Part shown: positions 34,801-44,500 of the stretch, in pieces
Numbering within the stretch: the first letter of the stretch is position 1
Layout: each line of letters opens with the position of its first letter
Source: Petrosia ficiformis
Taxonomy: Eukaryota > Porifera > Demospongiae > Haplosclerida > Petrosiidae
Reading direction: 5' to 3'
Length of the DNA: 64,000 bases
Assembly (NCBI GenBank): GCA_947044365.1
Contig: OX345636.1
Location: forward strand, 18,206,548 to 18,270,547
The notes under the pieces: generated by a model
The model's database searches: none
What the model saw: the letters and a program-made list of their open reading frames with translations, nothing else
Told to the model about the DNA's origin: nothing
Position numbers and translations under genes: made by a program

Positions 34801-35522
34801 CACAGGACGTTCGTACAGTATAGAAGGAGAAGAATATAAGTATTTAATGCATGGTAAACATTATTCTATGATAATGACCAATGTTGCATTTATGCATCAC
34901 AAATATCTTGAACTATTTACACATACTGTACCTAAGCGTATTATTGATTATATTGTGGAGACCCAGAATGGAGAAGACATAACTATGAATGTAGTGATTG
35001 GGAAGTACTTGACTGAACTAGGTCATCCTATGTGTGTTGGGATCCTTGTAAAATCGGGAAAGACGGATATTGGAAATCTTTCAAGTGAGTTTATCACAGC
35101 CTGCATTATGCATGAAACTCTTTAAAGGCTCATAAGTGGTTGGTTGGGTTATGGTATATAGGGGCTTGATCAACATAATTGTTGACTTCCTTGCAAATAC
35201 TAAATAGTTCTCAAAAAGATTAATTTTGTAATCATTTATTGGGAGAATAACAGTCTTGGCTAATATGAGGTCATCATCATTACTAAGCAATAAAGAGCAA
35301 TGCAACTTTTTTAACCAATCTATAACTTGTTAAACAAATGAACAGTTTCTATAATAATATCATATTGTTTTGCATATGAATTCTTTGCTCACAGAATCAG
35401 GTTACAAAGGTCTATGGCATCGAAGTGCTCATGGGACACAACGTGATAAATGTTTGAATTTGTTAGCTGAAGTTTACCATGACTTGTACTTGCATAACTG
35501 TACTAAAACAATAAAGTTATAA
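31832..35522 (+). CDS. exostosin-family GT64 glycosyltransferase (EXTL2-like)
   Basis: Five exons join in phase to 356 residues: 31832-31872, 31928-32448, 33148-33218, 34775-35084 and 35395-35522. The first junction (AA/GTGGGT, 55-base intron) is the weakest; it is chosen because the long second frame otherwise begins without an ATG. A basic N-terminus (MAGRKEKAIARDR) precedes a membrane helix (RLFCLLLIITICLIVM), giving the type II topology of Golgi glycosyltransferases. The catalytic part begins FTIVTPTYKR, and the metal-binding DxD is SIDDDLMLS in exon 3. WQRYPYILVGY and the final SGYKGLWHRSAHGTQRDKC follow the EXTL2 pattern. Length is close to EXTL2 (about 330). EXT/EXTL enzymes transfer GlcNAc/GalNAc in heparan sulfate assembly; the exact donor here is not known. 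Intron 3 (33219-34774) is repeat-rich. Confidence 0.87.
33219..34774 (+). other. intron 3 of the GT64 gene
   Basis: Contains a TA run (33272-33291) and two open frames (33608-33838 and 33831-34205) whose composition shows no known domain. About 34129-34146 is a small AATAATTATTATTAATT palindrome. About 34306 has a lone CACTGTAAAAATT end of the MITE family. Confidence 0.6.
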
Positions 35523-36525
35523 ATACAAGGAAAATTATTATACTATTGCACATATTATTCTCAAACTTTTGATATACTGTAGATTTTAAATATTTTATAA
35601 TAGTTCTTGTAACGTTTGAATCTTGGGCATGGACATTTGCCAGTTTAAGTTTCAGGACCTGTATTCTTGTTAATCATTTCGTATGATTTGGAATTTAATA
35701 TTTAAAAAAAAAACAAAGCACTAGGGTTAGTAGTCTGTTTGTGTGTCTGTCTGTTACCGGTTGATCTCAGAAACTGCAACATTTCGGGTGATGGTAAGCA
35801 TACTCATGGAAAGATCTCCATACGTTATGCAAAAAAATATGTGGGGATTTTCGCAAAATGTTTTCTTCTCCGAGATAGAGCAGTGTAAAGCTCTTCGTGC
35901 GACGCCATCTTGACAAATTTTGCTGATGTCAGCAAAAAAGATCAACTATCCAACTTCTTTTTCTTTGCTTTGTCTGCTGCCACAAACCTGAAAACTTCTG
36001 AATTATCAAAACGAATCTTAATAATTCCATTGCTGAAGTTCTGTTCTTCAAAACAGTGTGTTTATGAAAGAGATCGCTAGCTGCCTGCAAACGCCCAAGA
36101 TCGACAATCAAAGTTTGTGTCCTTTGCTGCCACGAACCCGAAAACGTATCAAATCTAGTGTTGCTAATGTTATTGCTGGATTTCTGTTGCGCATTAATGG
36201 AAAAGATCTGATCAGTGGCTGCTGATGGAGCGCCCAGCCATCCAAGTTCTGTAGTTCAGGTCCAATTTAGTAAACCTCAGGATACTCTGGGCCACGAACA
36301 AGATTTACACGTGCTTGCGTTTCTTTCCTTTGGTGCTTCAGATAGTTTTAGGCGTCGCTGCCTCTCCTCAATGCGAAGGGGCGCGATGCCAGACTAGCTC
36401 AGCTGAGCCTGATTCTTCATCAGTTGGAAGTTTTTTTAATTTCCTGACTAAAAACTATACTTCAGCAAACATTGGCAACAATCGTTAATTGTAGCATTTT
36501 ATAATGCTTTTAATTACAACAAAAG
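35523..36525. other. intergenic repeat, partly tandemly duplicated
   Basis: About 35940-36115 and 36115-36240 are diverged tandem copies (TTTGCTTTGTCTGCTGCCAC versus TCCTTTGCTGCCACGAACCC). The stretch from GTCTGTCTGTTACCGGTTGA (35740) looks like the start of a dispersed element. No gene seen. Confidence 0.5.
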
Positions 36526-36960
36526 TTGCGCGAGGGTTCTGCACTTTAGTGCATTCATATTAAAAAGTAATTATATAATACTATGCTCAGCTTGAGAGTT
36601 TTAAGTGATGTTTTCTATTCCCTCCTATATATAAAATATTGTAACTATAATAATTGTATAAAGTCACATGTATGTATCTCTTTCTGCCGTTTCATGTGTT
36701 CTTTCACTAGTAATAATATTCAAATTCTTCTCCCTAACTCGGCAACCATATACAACTTGTTCCAGTCTAGTGATGCTACATCAGAAGAAGTGAGTTTTAT
36801 TAGCACTCAGAGTACTAAGGATAAAATAAGCATTTGTACTAACATTTTGTTAATGCCAATAAATGGGATCATTAGAGAAAAGCCTTGCATCATAAAAGCT
36901 AATTTTTAACAACAAAGAATTATATATATATACATGAACTTATGTATCACACCATGCATG

Positions 36961-37260
36961 CACTGCTAAAATTAAATTGTTAAAATTACTGGTTAGTACA
37001 TTTGCAAGGAAGAGCATGAATTTCAATTTAATTTAGCAATTGTCATAGAGGATGTTGTGGTTACATGCATGATGTTACAACAACATAATGTTTAAAAGGC
37101 ACACTAGAATAAATGTGTATGCTGGTTTCCAAACCCTTTTGATGGTCAGACACAATCGCATGTTCTTTTTGTATTACTTACACTAAATCGTTGATGAGTA
37201 GACAGCATTATTGAGTTGTACATGTTTCACAACAATATTAAATCTGTGTAATTGTCAAAA
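36961..37260. mobile_element. CACTGC-type MITE, right end missing
   Basis: Starts CACTGCTAAAATTAAATTG and matches the left two thirds of the element at 6809-7234 (for example CAATTGTCATAGAGGATGTT). The right terminus is absent. Confidence 0.55.
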
Positions 37261-37382
37261 AAATAACGTTGATATTTATCCTATGTTATTGATATGCTAA
37301 CTCTTTTTTGTCATGTGCTATAATACAAATTGAAGGCCCTGTCCTATAATTATATAAATAGGATGTGATATATATATATATC

Positions 37383-37684
37383 CCGATACGGCAAAATATC
37401 AAAGTAAACCACAGGTTTATAAATCAGATATAGCATCTTGTGGTCAGATATAAAACCTGCCGTCGAAACAGACTACAAAAAAACAACGCTTACCTTCTCC
37501 AAAGTGCTGACAAAAAGGTAGGAGAAACATCAGACATCAACAAAGGTTTTGTCTTTCGTGAAATATATTAATTATAACACGCCTACTTGTGCTATATCAG
37601 ATTTATAATCACTTCGCCCTCGGGCATACGGCCCTCGTGCTCGGTGATTATAAATCTGATATAGCACTCGTAGCGTGTTATAAC
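37383..37684. repeat. dispersed repeat ending in a foldback, copy 1
   Basis: 37383-37600 matches 55483-55700 (GTAAACCACAGGTTTATAAA, CATCAACAAAGGTTTTGTCT). From 37573 to 37684 it ends in an inverted repeat with arms containing GTGCTATATCAGATTTATAA and its complement, around a GC-rich loop with CCCTCGGGCATACGG. One arm also occurs at about 1064-1087. Confidence 0.65.
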
Positions 37685-37815
37685 GTATACATATATATAT
37701 AACTAGAAGAATGTAGATACATTGTGGGGGCGAGCCTTCACGAGTTTATACGCATGCGCATTGCTACATACACGTTTAGTTGCACGAGAAGTCGGGAAAT
37801 CGAAGTAAAGAGATC

Positions 37816-38943
37816 ATGGCCAGTAGTAATTTGAAGAGGAAATTAGAATTTGATGTATCTGAAATTGGAGAGGAAATACATTCTGGAGCTTTGGTTCATG
37901 GTAGAGTAATAGAGATGTCGCCAATAAAAAATAGCCGGAAAAATAAAGATATAAAATATGTTGAAGGCCAGTTAACTGATGGAAAGGAGGTATGCAGGTT
38001 TATATCATTCGATGTAAAAATTAGAGATGACATTGAGAAGTTGATGGATAGGGAAGAAAGTGTGAGTTTGAACAATTGTGGTGTAAAAAAAAATAGAACG
38101 GGAGACGGATATGAGGTCGTGTTGACGAAAAGGTCATCTGTGTTTAGTTCACCCAAGAAGTTTAAGATAGATGAGGATATGATGAAAAAAAGTAGTGAAA
38201 TGCACATGACGGTGAGTAATTTGGAAAAGTTAGAGCATATAGAAGATGTAGCTGGGAACGCAGGAAATAGAGTTGGAATTGAAGGGAAGTTGGTGTCAGC
38301 AAAAGCAGTGGAAGAGATAAAGTCAAAAGAAATAATTTACAAGAAAAAAGAATGCGTTATAAGTGATTGTGTAAGTAAAGCCTATCGTTTGGTTGTTTGG
38401 GAGGATTTGGTGGATAAAGTGGAAAAAGGAAAATGTTATTCGATGACAAATGTGTCTGTTAAGGCCTACCAGGGACAGAAATATTTTTCTACCACAGACA
38501 TGACTGAGATAACTGAAATTGATGTCGAGCTAGGAGAGATTTGTGAAAACTTTGATGATGGGAAATTAAAGTTTGTTGGTGAGGTTGTAGGGATTGTTTC
38601 GTTTACAGAATTTGCAGGTTGTACTGTTTGTGCTGCAAAAGTTGATAGTGTAAACGAGGTTATTGGTATATGTTCTAAGTGTGGATTGAAGCAGAAGTTA
38701 GCACGGTGCAGAAAAAACCGAGCTACACGATTGATTATCGAGGATACAGACAAGAAGAAGTGGACGGTGTCCATGTTTTCTGATATAATTGATTTGTTAA
38801 TACGTCCGGGGCCAAATGAAGAAGATGAAGATGATGCAGTGGATGAGGATATAGAAACAAAGTTGCTTTGTTCTAATGTAAAAGAATTTGTCATTAATTC
38901 ACAAAACATTGTGATTGCTTTGAATGACATTGAGGTGGCATGA
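37816..38943 (+). CDS. RPA1-like single-stranded-DNA-binding protein (OB folds and zinc ribbon), intronless
   Basis: 375 residues from the ATG of MASSNLKRKLEF; the longer frame starts at TTG. Three OB-fold-like segments can be followed: about 20-110 (ALVHGRVIEMSP to YEVVLTKRS), 125-240 (NRVGIEGKLVSAK to KYFSTTDMTEI) and 245-375 with a zinc-ribbon pattern (C-x2-C ... ICSKCGLKQKLARC). This is the arrangement of RPA large-subunit DNA-binding domains. The C-terminus has an acidic run (EEDEDDAVDEDI). RPA binds single-stranded DNA during replication and repair. This copy is short, lacks the RPA70 N-terminal domain and has no introns, unlike neighbouring host genes, which suggests a mobile-element or retrocopy origin. 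An NRF1-like ACGCATGCGCA lies at about 37750. Confidence 0.6.
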   Translation: MASSNLKRKLEFDVSEIGEEIHSGALVHGRVIEMSPIKNSRKNKDIKYVEGQLTDGKEVCRFISFDVKIRDDIEKLMDREESVSLNNCGVKKNRTGDGYEVVLTKRSSVFSSPKKFKIDEDMMKKSSEMHMTVSNLEKLEHIEDVAGNAGNRVGIEGKLVSAKAVEEIKSKEIIYKKKECVISDCVSKAYRLVVWEDLVDKVEKGKCYSMTNVSVKAYQGQKYFSTTDMTEITEIDVELGEICENFDDGKLKFVGEVVGIVSFTEFAGCTVCAAKVDSVNEVIGICSKCGLKQKLARCRKNRATRLIIEDTDKKKWTVSMFSDIIDLLIRPGPNEEDEDDAVDEDIETKLLCSNVKEFVINSQNIVIALNDIEVA

Positions 38944-39276
38944 ATGTTAATAACTCAGTAATGACATACTTTTTGTTATAATTAATAATTTTGTTATTCA
39001 TGCATGATAATCATGTTAGTTTGTCAGTGAAAACTTGTAAACTGAAGTATGCCTGCTGGCATGCCAATTAACGCCGTACGTGTGAATTCATTGTTCATAA
39101 TAGTCGCGGCTTATGGAACATTAATTTCTATTGGCTGTGTATTCAGTGGAGATTAACACTAGAATTTACCAGACCAATATCTGAGTTGGGTGTGTAGATC
39201 GATGCCGGCATTTCATTGGTGAAATTATTAACACGTGAATCATAACCCGAGTTACTCAGTTGTGTATGTCTGGATT

Positions 39277-39855
39277 ATGGGTAATTATTCATCTTTGCAA
39301 GTTGAAAATAATCAGTGTGACAAGCTAAGCAGTGCACGAATAGATTGTGGAACTCAAGTTTCAGTAAGTATGGCAGATTGTGCAAGTGAAACCTGCTCTA
39401 CTGATGTTAAGGAGTGTGGAACACAATCTACCTGTACCTACGCATTGGAAATGGAGACCAAGATAAAGGAAGAAAACAGAAGAAGCCAGCATATATTGTG
39501 GTTAAAAAAAAAATTGGACACTAAAGATGATCAGATTCATGATTTGCACAAGGAAATGGGAGCAGTCAAAGACAGAGAGAGGCATTTGAGATTGGAGTTG
39601 AACTATTTAATAAAAGAGAATGAACATTTGAGAAATGACGCTTCGATGTTGCACAATAAAGTAGCATGGTGGGAGAAGAAAAACAGAGTGGAAGAGGAAA
39701 CAAGAAAAAAAGAATTATTTGAAAAAAAGCAGAGAGAGGAAGAATTACTCAAAATAAAAGAAAAGGTTCGTGTAGAAGAACAGGAAAGAGTTCGTGTTAA
39801 AAGGGAATTGGAGGAAGAGGCAAAAGCAAAGTACAAAAGACCTCGAATGTACTAA
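39277..39855 (+). CDS. coiled-coil protein with possible N-myristoylation signal
   Basis: 193 residues from MGNYSS, the first ATG in a frame that otherwise opens at GTG. Residues 1-6 fit the M-G-x-x-x-S rule for N-myristoylation. Residues about 20-65 are Cys-rich, with CGTQ occurring twice (IDCGTQVS, KECGTQST). From about residue 70 to the end it is a highly charged helix (Lys/Glu/Arg, with heptad-like Leu), typical of a long coiled coil, ending KYKRPRMY. It follows the RPA-like gene by 330 bases in the same direction. No family recognised. Low-complexity coiled coil is easy to obtain by chance, but the Cys-rich start and the single unbroken frame support a real gene. Confidence 0.45.
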   Translation: MGNYSSLQVENNQCDKLSSARIDCGTQVSVSMADCASETCSTDVKECGTQSTCTYALEMETKIKEENRRSQHILWLKKKLDTKDDQIHDLHKEMGAVKDRERHLRLELNYLIKENEHLRNDASMLHNKVAWWEKKNRVEEETRKKELFEKKQREEELLKIKEKVRVEEQERVRVKRELEEEAKAKYKRPRMY

Positions 39856-40059
39856 CGCAATTAATTTAAGTTCTGTTTAACTGGCATGCAGGCCTTATGA
39901 ACTCATTAACTTTTATTAATTACTAAAATTGTAATTAGAAAATATGTTTTTATTAACCCGAGCGCATAGGGTTATTTGTATGTGTATCTGTCAGTGTGTT
40001 ACCACGTAATCTTTGCAAATACCTGGTGTTACTGGTTCATTAACACTGTCAGGACAGAC

Positions 40060-40317
40060 AGTACATACCCTGGAATTGGTGAGTGTACAAAATGTCAAAT
40101 GATGCAAAACACCAAGTCCTGTGAAACACTTCTCACTACTCATATTCTTGTCAAATCTTCTGAAATGCCATCATTAACAGCAACTGGTAACATGGTACAT
40201 AAACTGTGCTGTAATGAAGACACCAAGATTACCAAGATGGCATTACTAACATTTCCACCTTTTAACCTTGCATATAAGGATGACATGATGTTATATCTCA
40301 AGGTCATGAACTACTGA
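40060..40317 (+). pseudogene. fragment of a second RPA-like zinc-ribbon/OB domain
   Basis: The frame reads GIGECTKCQMMQ with Cys spaced as a zinc ribbon, then LLTTHILVKSS and LTFPPFNLAYKDD before a stop. The order (C-x2-C, Cys, beta strands, closing strand) parallels the last OB domain of the RPA-like gene at 37816. No start codon or upstream OB folds are visible in frame, so it is a remnant or an exon. Confidence 0.4.
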
Positions 40318-40477
40318 CTCGGGGCTGTCTTTCATGTTCATCTGATTCAATTTCAATTAACTATTAATTTTTGTTAAAACAATCATTTCATTTCACTTAA
40401 TTAACTATTAATTATGTCATTTTTGTTATTTTTTGCTGAAACAAATGTGTGCTTGATTGCATGTTGTGAACATGTTC

Positions 40478-40735
40478 AATGAATGCACTGAAGTGCAGAA
40501 CCCTCAGTATAAAAATCTACATTAATAAACATTTAAAGTTCTTCATTCTTCTCGACTCAGCTTAGACTCATATCACATAAACGCACAACAAACCAATCTG
40601 TCACACAATTTTTTGTCCCCCGCAATATTTTGTCCTAGGATAAAAAATTGCTTGACATTTTTTATCTTAGGACTTTACTTTAAATGTTTATTAATGTAAA
40701 TGTTTACAGCGAGAATTCTGCACTTCAGTGCATTC
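40478..40735. repeat. foldback with TGCACT-AGTGCA ends
   Basis: The left arm runs TGAATGCACTGAAGTGCAG ... ACATTAATAAACATTTAAAG. The right arm is its complement, CTTTAAATGTTTATTAATGT ... CTGCACTTCAGTGCATTCA. A nested hairpin TCCTAGGATAAAAAATTG/CATTTTTTATCTTAGGA lies inside (40633-40672). Confidence 0.65.
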
Positions 40736-40849
40736 ATTTTTAATGTGTTCCTTCAGTACTATCATATAATTATTATCACAATTATGTAACATAAATCATT
40801 GTTCATCATGAGGAACACAAGTGCATGGTGTATGCACAGTACTATGAAG

Positions 40850-41110
40850 TCTGTGTCTACCTATGAAAGGTTAAGATAGGTCTGTGCCTATGAAAGGCCT
40901 AGATATGTCTGTGCCCACAGTGGGCCTGTACTTATGAAAGGCTAATATAGGTGCCCAAAGTGGGCCTGTGCCTATAAAATGTTATGATAGGTCTGTGCCC
41001 ACGGTGGGCCTGTGCCTATGAAAGGCTAGGATAGGTCTGTGCCCACGGTGGGCCTGTGCCTATGAAAGGCTAGGATAGGTCTGTGTCCACAGAGGGCCTG
41101 TGCCTATATC
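40850..41110. repeat. 44-bp minisatellite
   Basis: Five or six copies of a unit with AGGATAGGTCTGTGCCCACG and GTGGGCCTGTGCCTATGAAA. The unit contains the palindrome GCCCACGGTGGGC. It lies just beyond the 3' side of the Helitron gene. Confidence 0.85.
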
Positions 41111-41226
41111 TGTTGTCCTCTTGCAGGACATAAGGAATACCTAAAACAAAAAGAAAAAAGTATAAAGCAGAGATAATAAATATTAAAACTTATCTTATAG
41201 TGATAGTTTCTACAGGTACAAAGGGA

Positions 41227-41560
41227 GTGCTTCACTTCGAAGGTGGAGAGGAAGTGGCTTTGTCCATCCACTCTGATGGAGGAGAGGGAGTGTGTTGGTC
41301 CATCCAATCTCGTGGTGGATAGGGAGTGGCTTGGTCATCCATCCACTCTGATGGAGGAGAAGGAGTGTGTTGGTCCATCCAATCTCATGGTGGATAGGGA
41401 GTGGCTTGGTCATCCATCAACTCTGATGGAGGAGAGGGAGTAGCTTGGTCCATCCACTCTGATGGTGGAGAGGGAGTGGCTTGGTCCATCCATTCTGAAG
41501 GAGGAGAGAGAGTGGCTTGGTACATCCACTCTGAAGGAGAGGTGTCATTGTGTATGTAGA
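41227..41560. repeat. minisatellite overlapping the Helitron C-terminal exon
   Basis: Repeats of GAGGGAGTGGCTTGGTCCAT plus CCACTCTGATGGAG, in units of about 42 and 63 bp. On the - strand the first part encodes tandem SPPSEWMDQATP peptides in the last Helitron exon. Beyond the stop at 41385 the array continues outside the frame. Confidence 0.85.
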
Positions 41561-44500
41561 GTGAAGAAGAGTGAGTGAAGTGGTCGAATACTCTATTTGG
41601 AGGTGGGGAGGGTGTGACTTGCACTACCAAATAAAAATAATGTAAAATTCATTGTGTATACAATGTGTACATATATGTTTAGTACCTTGAAGATGATTCA
41701 CTATAGAGGATGAAGTGTCGTCAGGGATGGTGGTGGTCTGTAAGGACAAGAGGTGTTGTTCTTCTTTCTTCCTTTCCACCATTCTTTTACTCTTGGAAAG
41801 GTTGCTGAGTCGTTGGTAAGTGAATGGTGGGGAGAAGAGGAGATCAGTGATGCATCTCACACGGGATATGGCAACAAAGGTGAGACCAGCACAAAACTCT
41901 TTTTTGCCAACATCGACAACAGCTCTATCCAAAGTCAGGCCCTGTGACTTGTGTATTGTCACAGCCCAGGCTAGTTTCAATGGCAGCTGGAGACGGGAAC
42001 AAGAGCTACCAGACAACGACCAAGACCTACGCAGTGGTGTAATGGGTACTGTATCGTCAGAGAGGGTGGGACCAGAGTAGTGGTCAAACAGTACAGTAAC
42101 AGCCACTGGTAGAGAGGGAGGGGCTTGGCCAGCTTTGTAGCATATGGCTTGAATTGTTCCCATGGCACCATTGACCAGGCCCATATCAACCCAGAGATTG
42201 GAGGACAACATGACACGGGCACCCTTGGCTAGACACACGATGGGCTCTAGACCACCAGCATCATCAGAGGAACCTTTGGCAGCATTAGGACCAGAGTGGA
42301 CAGCTTTGATCATGGCAACTGGCTGACCACAGGCATGGAGTTTGGAGATGTTGTGTTCCACTACAGCCTCAACAGTAGGGAACAGACGGAGGGCATCGTT
42401 GAAGGCAGAGATGTCGGAGATTTGAGCAGGTGTTCTCGTCATGAGGTGTTTCCAATCGTCTTCAGTGACTTCACCATTCCTGAGTCTGAGGAGGATCTGA
42501 CGGAAGAGAACTTGACTGGGGTCCTGTCCTGCCTGTCTCATGACCTGGTCTAATACCACAGCATGGTCAAATGATTGATAACCACTGGCACCAATATCTG
42601 AGAGGGCAGAGCTAGTAGAAGAGGTATACAGTGGTAGGTCCATTACTGGGGGTAGTTGACCAAAGTCACCAAACAGTAGTACAGAACATCCTCCTAGTAC
42701 TTGGTTAGAGTGATGGGGAAACACCTGACGGAGTCGTCTGTCAACTTGTCCAAACATCTTCCTTCCTACCATTGACATCTCATCTATGATAAGGTACTCC
42801 ATACGTGCTAACAACTGTTGTAACCTGTTGAGGTGTTCTCCCTCAAGGTCCTTGAACTCTCCTTTGGTAGGGAGGTTGAGGAGAGAGTGGAGGGTGTGGC
42901 CATCAACGTTGAACGCTGCCACTCCAGTGGGGGCCACAACACGAACCTTGTCCTGGAGGAGAAGTCTTAGACAGTGGATAAGGTAAGACTTCCCTGTACC
43001 AGCTGTCCCTGAGACTATTATTCTGAGGGGTGTGGTGTCATTACCCTCTAGATGAGTCTTCACAACGTTGTAAGTTGATAGTTGCTTCCCCTGTAGACAT
43101 GACGGATTGGCAGTAGTGGTGAATGGATGCTCCTGTGCTGACTGGCGTTCCCTAGTGATGAATGTAGGTAACTCCTCTAGGTTGGGATAGGTGGCAGAAG
43201 AGGCTGACCAGTCGTAGTCATCATCACAACATGGGTTGGTGGTGAAGTCAGCATTGCAGCGACAGATGAGCATCCATTCTTCAGTTGCTCGTGGTTGTCT
43301 AGTAGTGTTGTCTAGTTCCTACATGTATAACATAAAATTAGACCACAAGTGAAGGTATCTTTAAGGGAAAAAAAAACAAATATACTACATGTGTATGTAA
43401 AATAGAGGCACATATGATTCGACATAATAATTATAACACAAACATAAACATTTAATGTAAATGACATACGTACCTCTTCATCATCTTTATCATTATCTTC
43501 CTCTTGTTGCTCTCTCAGTCTCCTGATGTCTTCTTCAAGTGACTGAGGAACATTATCAGCCTGAAGGAATATGGCGTACGCTTCAGCAAATGACTCACAT
43601 GTTCCCTTCAGAGTATCAACAAGGCGGAAAGGAACATACAGCATTAGCTTTTGTTGACAATACTGTTCATACTTGGGGCCTCTTGGATCGGGAGTGCAGT
43701 ACGGACGAACAGACACTATCTTCATCTTCTGGTGCTTGGGAGTGGAGCCTAATTGCTTTGGCATGCTGTAATTCTGGGAGAAATGTAGTAGAGTCATCTT
43801 CTCGAAGGTGTTGTTTGATGAACGATGAATATAATGGTCAAGTATTGATGGTGTAGTAGCTTGACTGGTTCCATCTTCCTCTGGTCGTTCCTCCACTTGA
43901 CGAGAGCCATCGAGACTGAGGATGGTGTAGTCTCTGGTAGACTTGACGAGAGGCAGTTGAAGGAGGAGATGACAGGTCTCCTGTGCTGAGAAGTCTCTCT
44001 CACCCACACTGTTAATGAGGAGCTTCTGGACAACCTTGAGGGCGGAGCTGTCATCTTTGAGATTACGTACGATGTTGGTGTACACCTCCTTCATGGTCTG
44101 TGATCGAGGTTCACACTTGGTGGCATACTTTGTGATGTACTCGATAACCTTATGCTTTGACACACAGTACTGCATGTCCACGTTGGCCCTCCAGGCAGAT
44201 AGCTGAGTTGGATTGTAGCTGTTAATTAATCCATCATTCCTAGCTGTGACAAGCGTTGGTTCCTGGTTGTTATCTTCGTCTCTATTAATAGTTGTGTGTG
44301 GTTGTAGTTCTTTTGGGTACCCAAACCTACATTGCTGGACTCCGTCTTTGGTACGTAGACAATAGGCAGCAGAACAGCGGGTGTGGCGCTGGCAAGTGGC
44401 AATAAGATCACACAGGTCCTGTTGGTGATCCTCAACGTCTGAGTATGACTTGTTACAGACGTGAGGATTGGTCTTGGGGAGCGGAGCATCGGACACATTA

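Larger units (their letters stand above)
36528..40735. mobile_element. candidate uncharacterised element carrying RPA-like and coiled-coil genes
   Basis: The motif GGGTTCTGCACTTTAGTGCA plus TTCAT sits at 36535-36559. Its inverted form ATGAATGCACTGAAGTGCAG plus AACCCT is at about 40480-40506, and a third, direct copy is at 40714-40735. The last two are the ends of a foldback with arms of about 60 bp. Between these lie an intronless OB-fold gene, a coiled-coil gene and an RPA-like fragment, all on the + strand. The boundaries are a hypothesis; no target duplication was found and other repeats (36961, 37383) are nested inside. Confidence 0.35.

Noticed and set aside
41820..42080. Several + strand open frames across 41.7-46.3 kb
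   Set aside because: They are antisense shadows of the Helitron exons.
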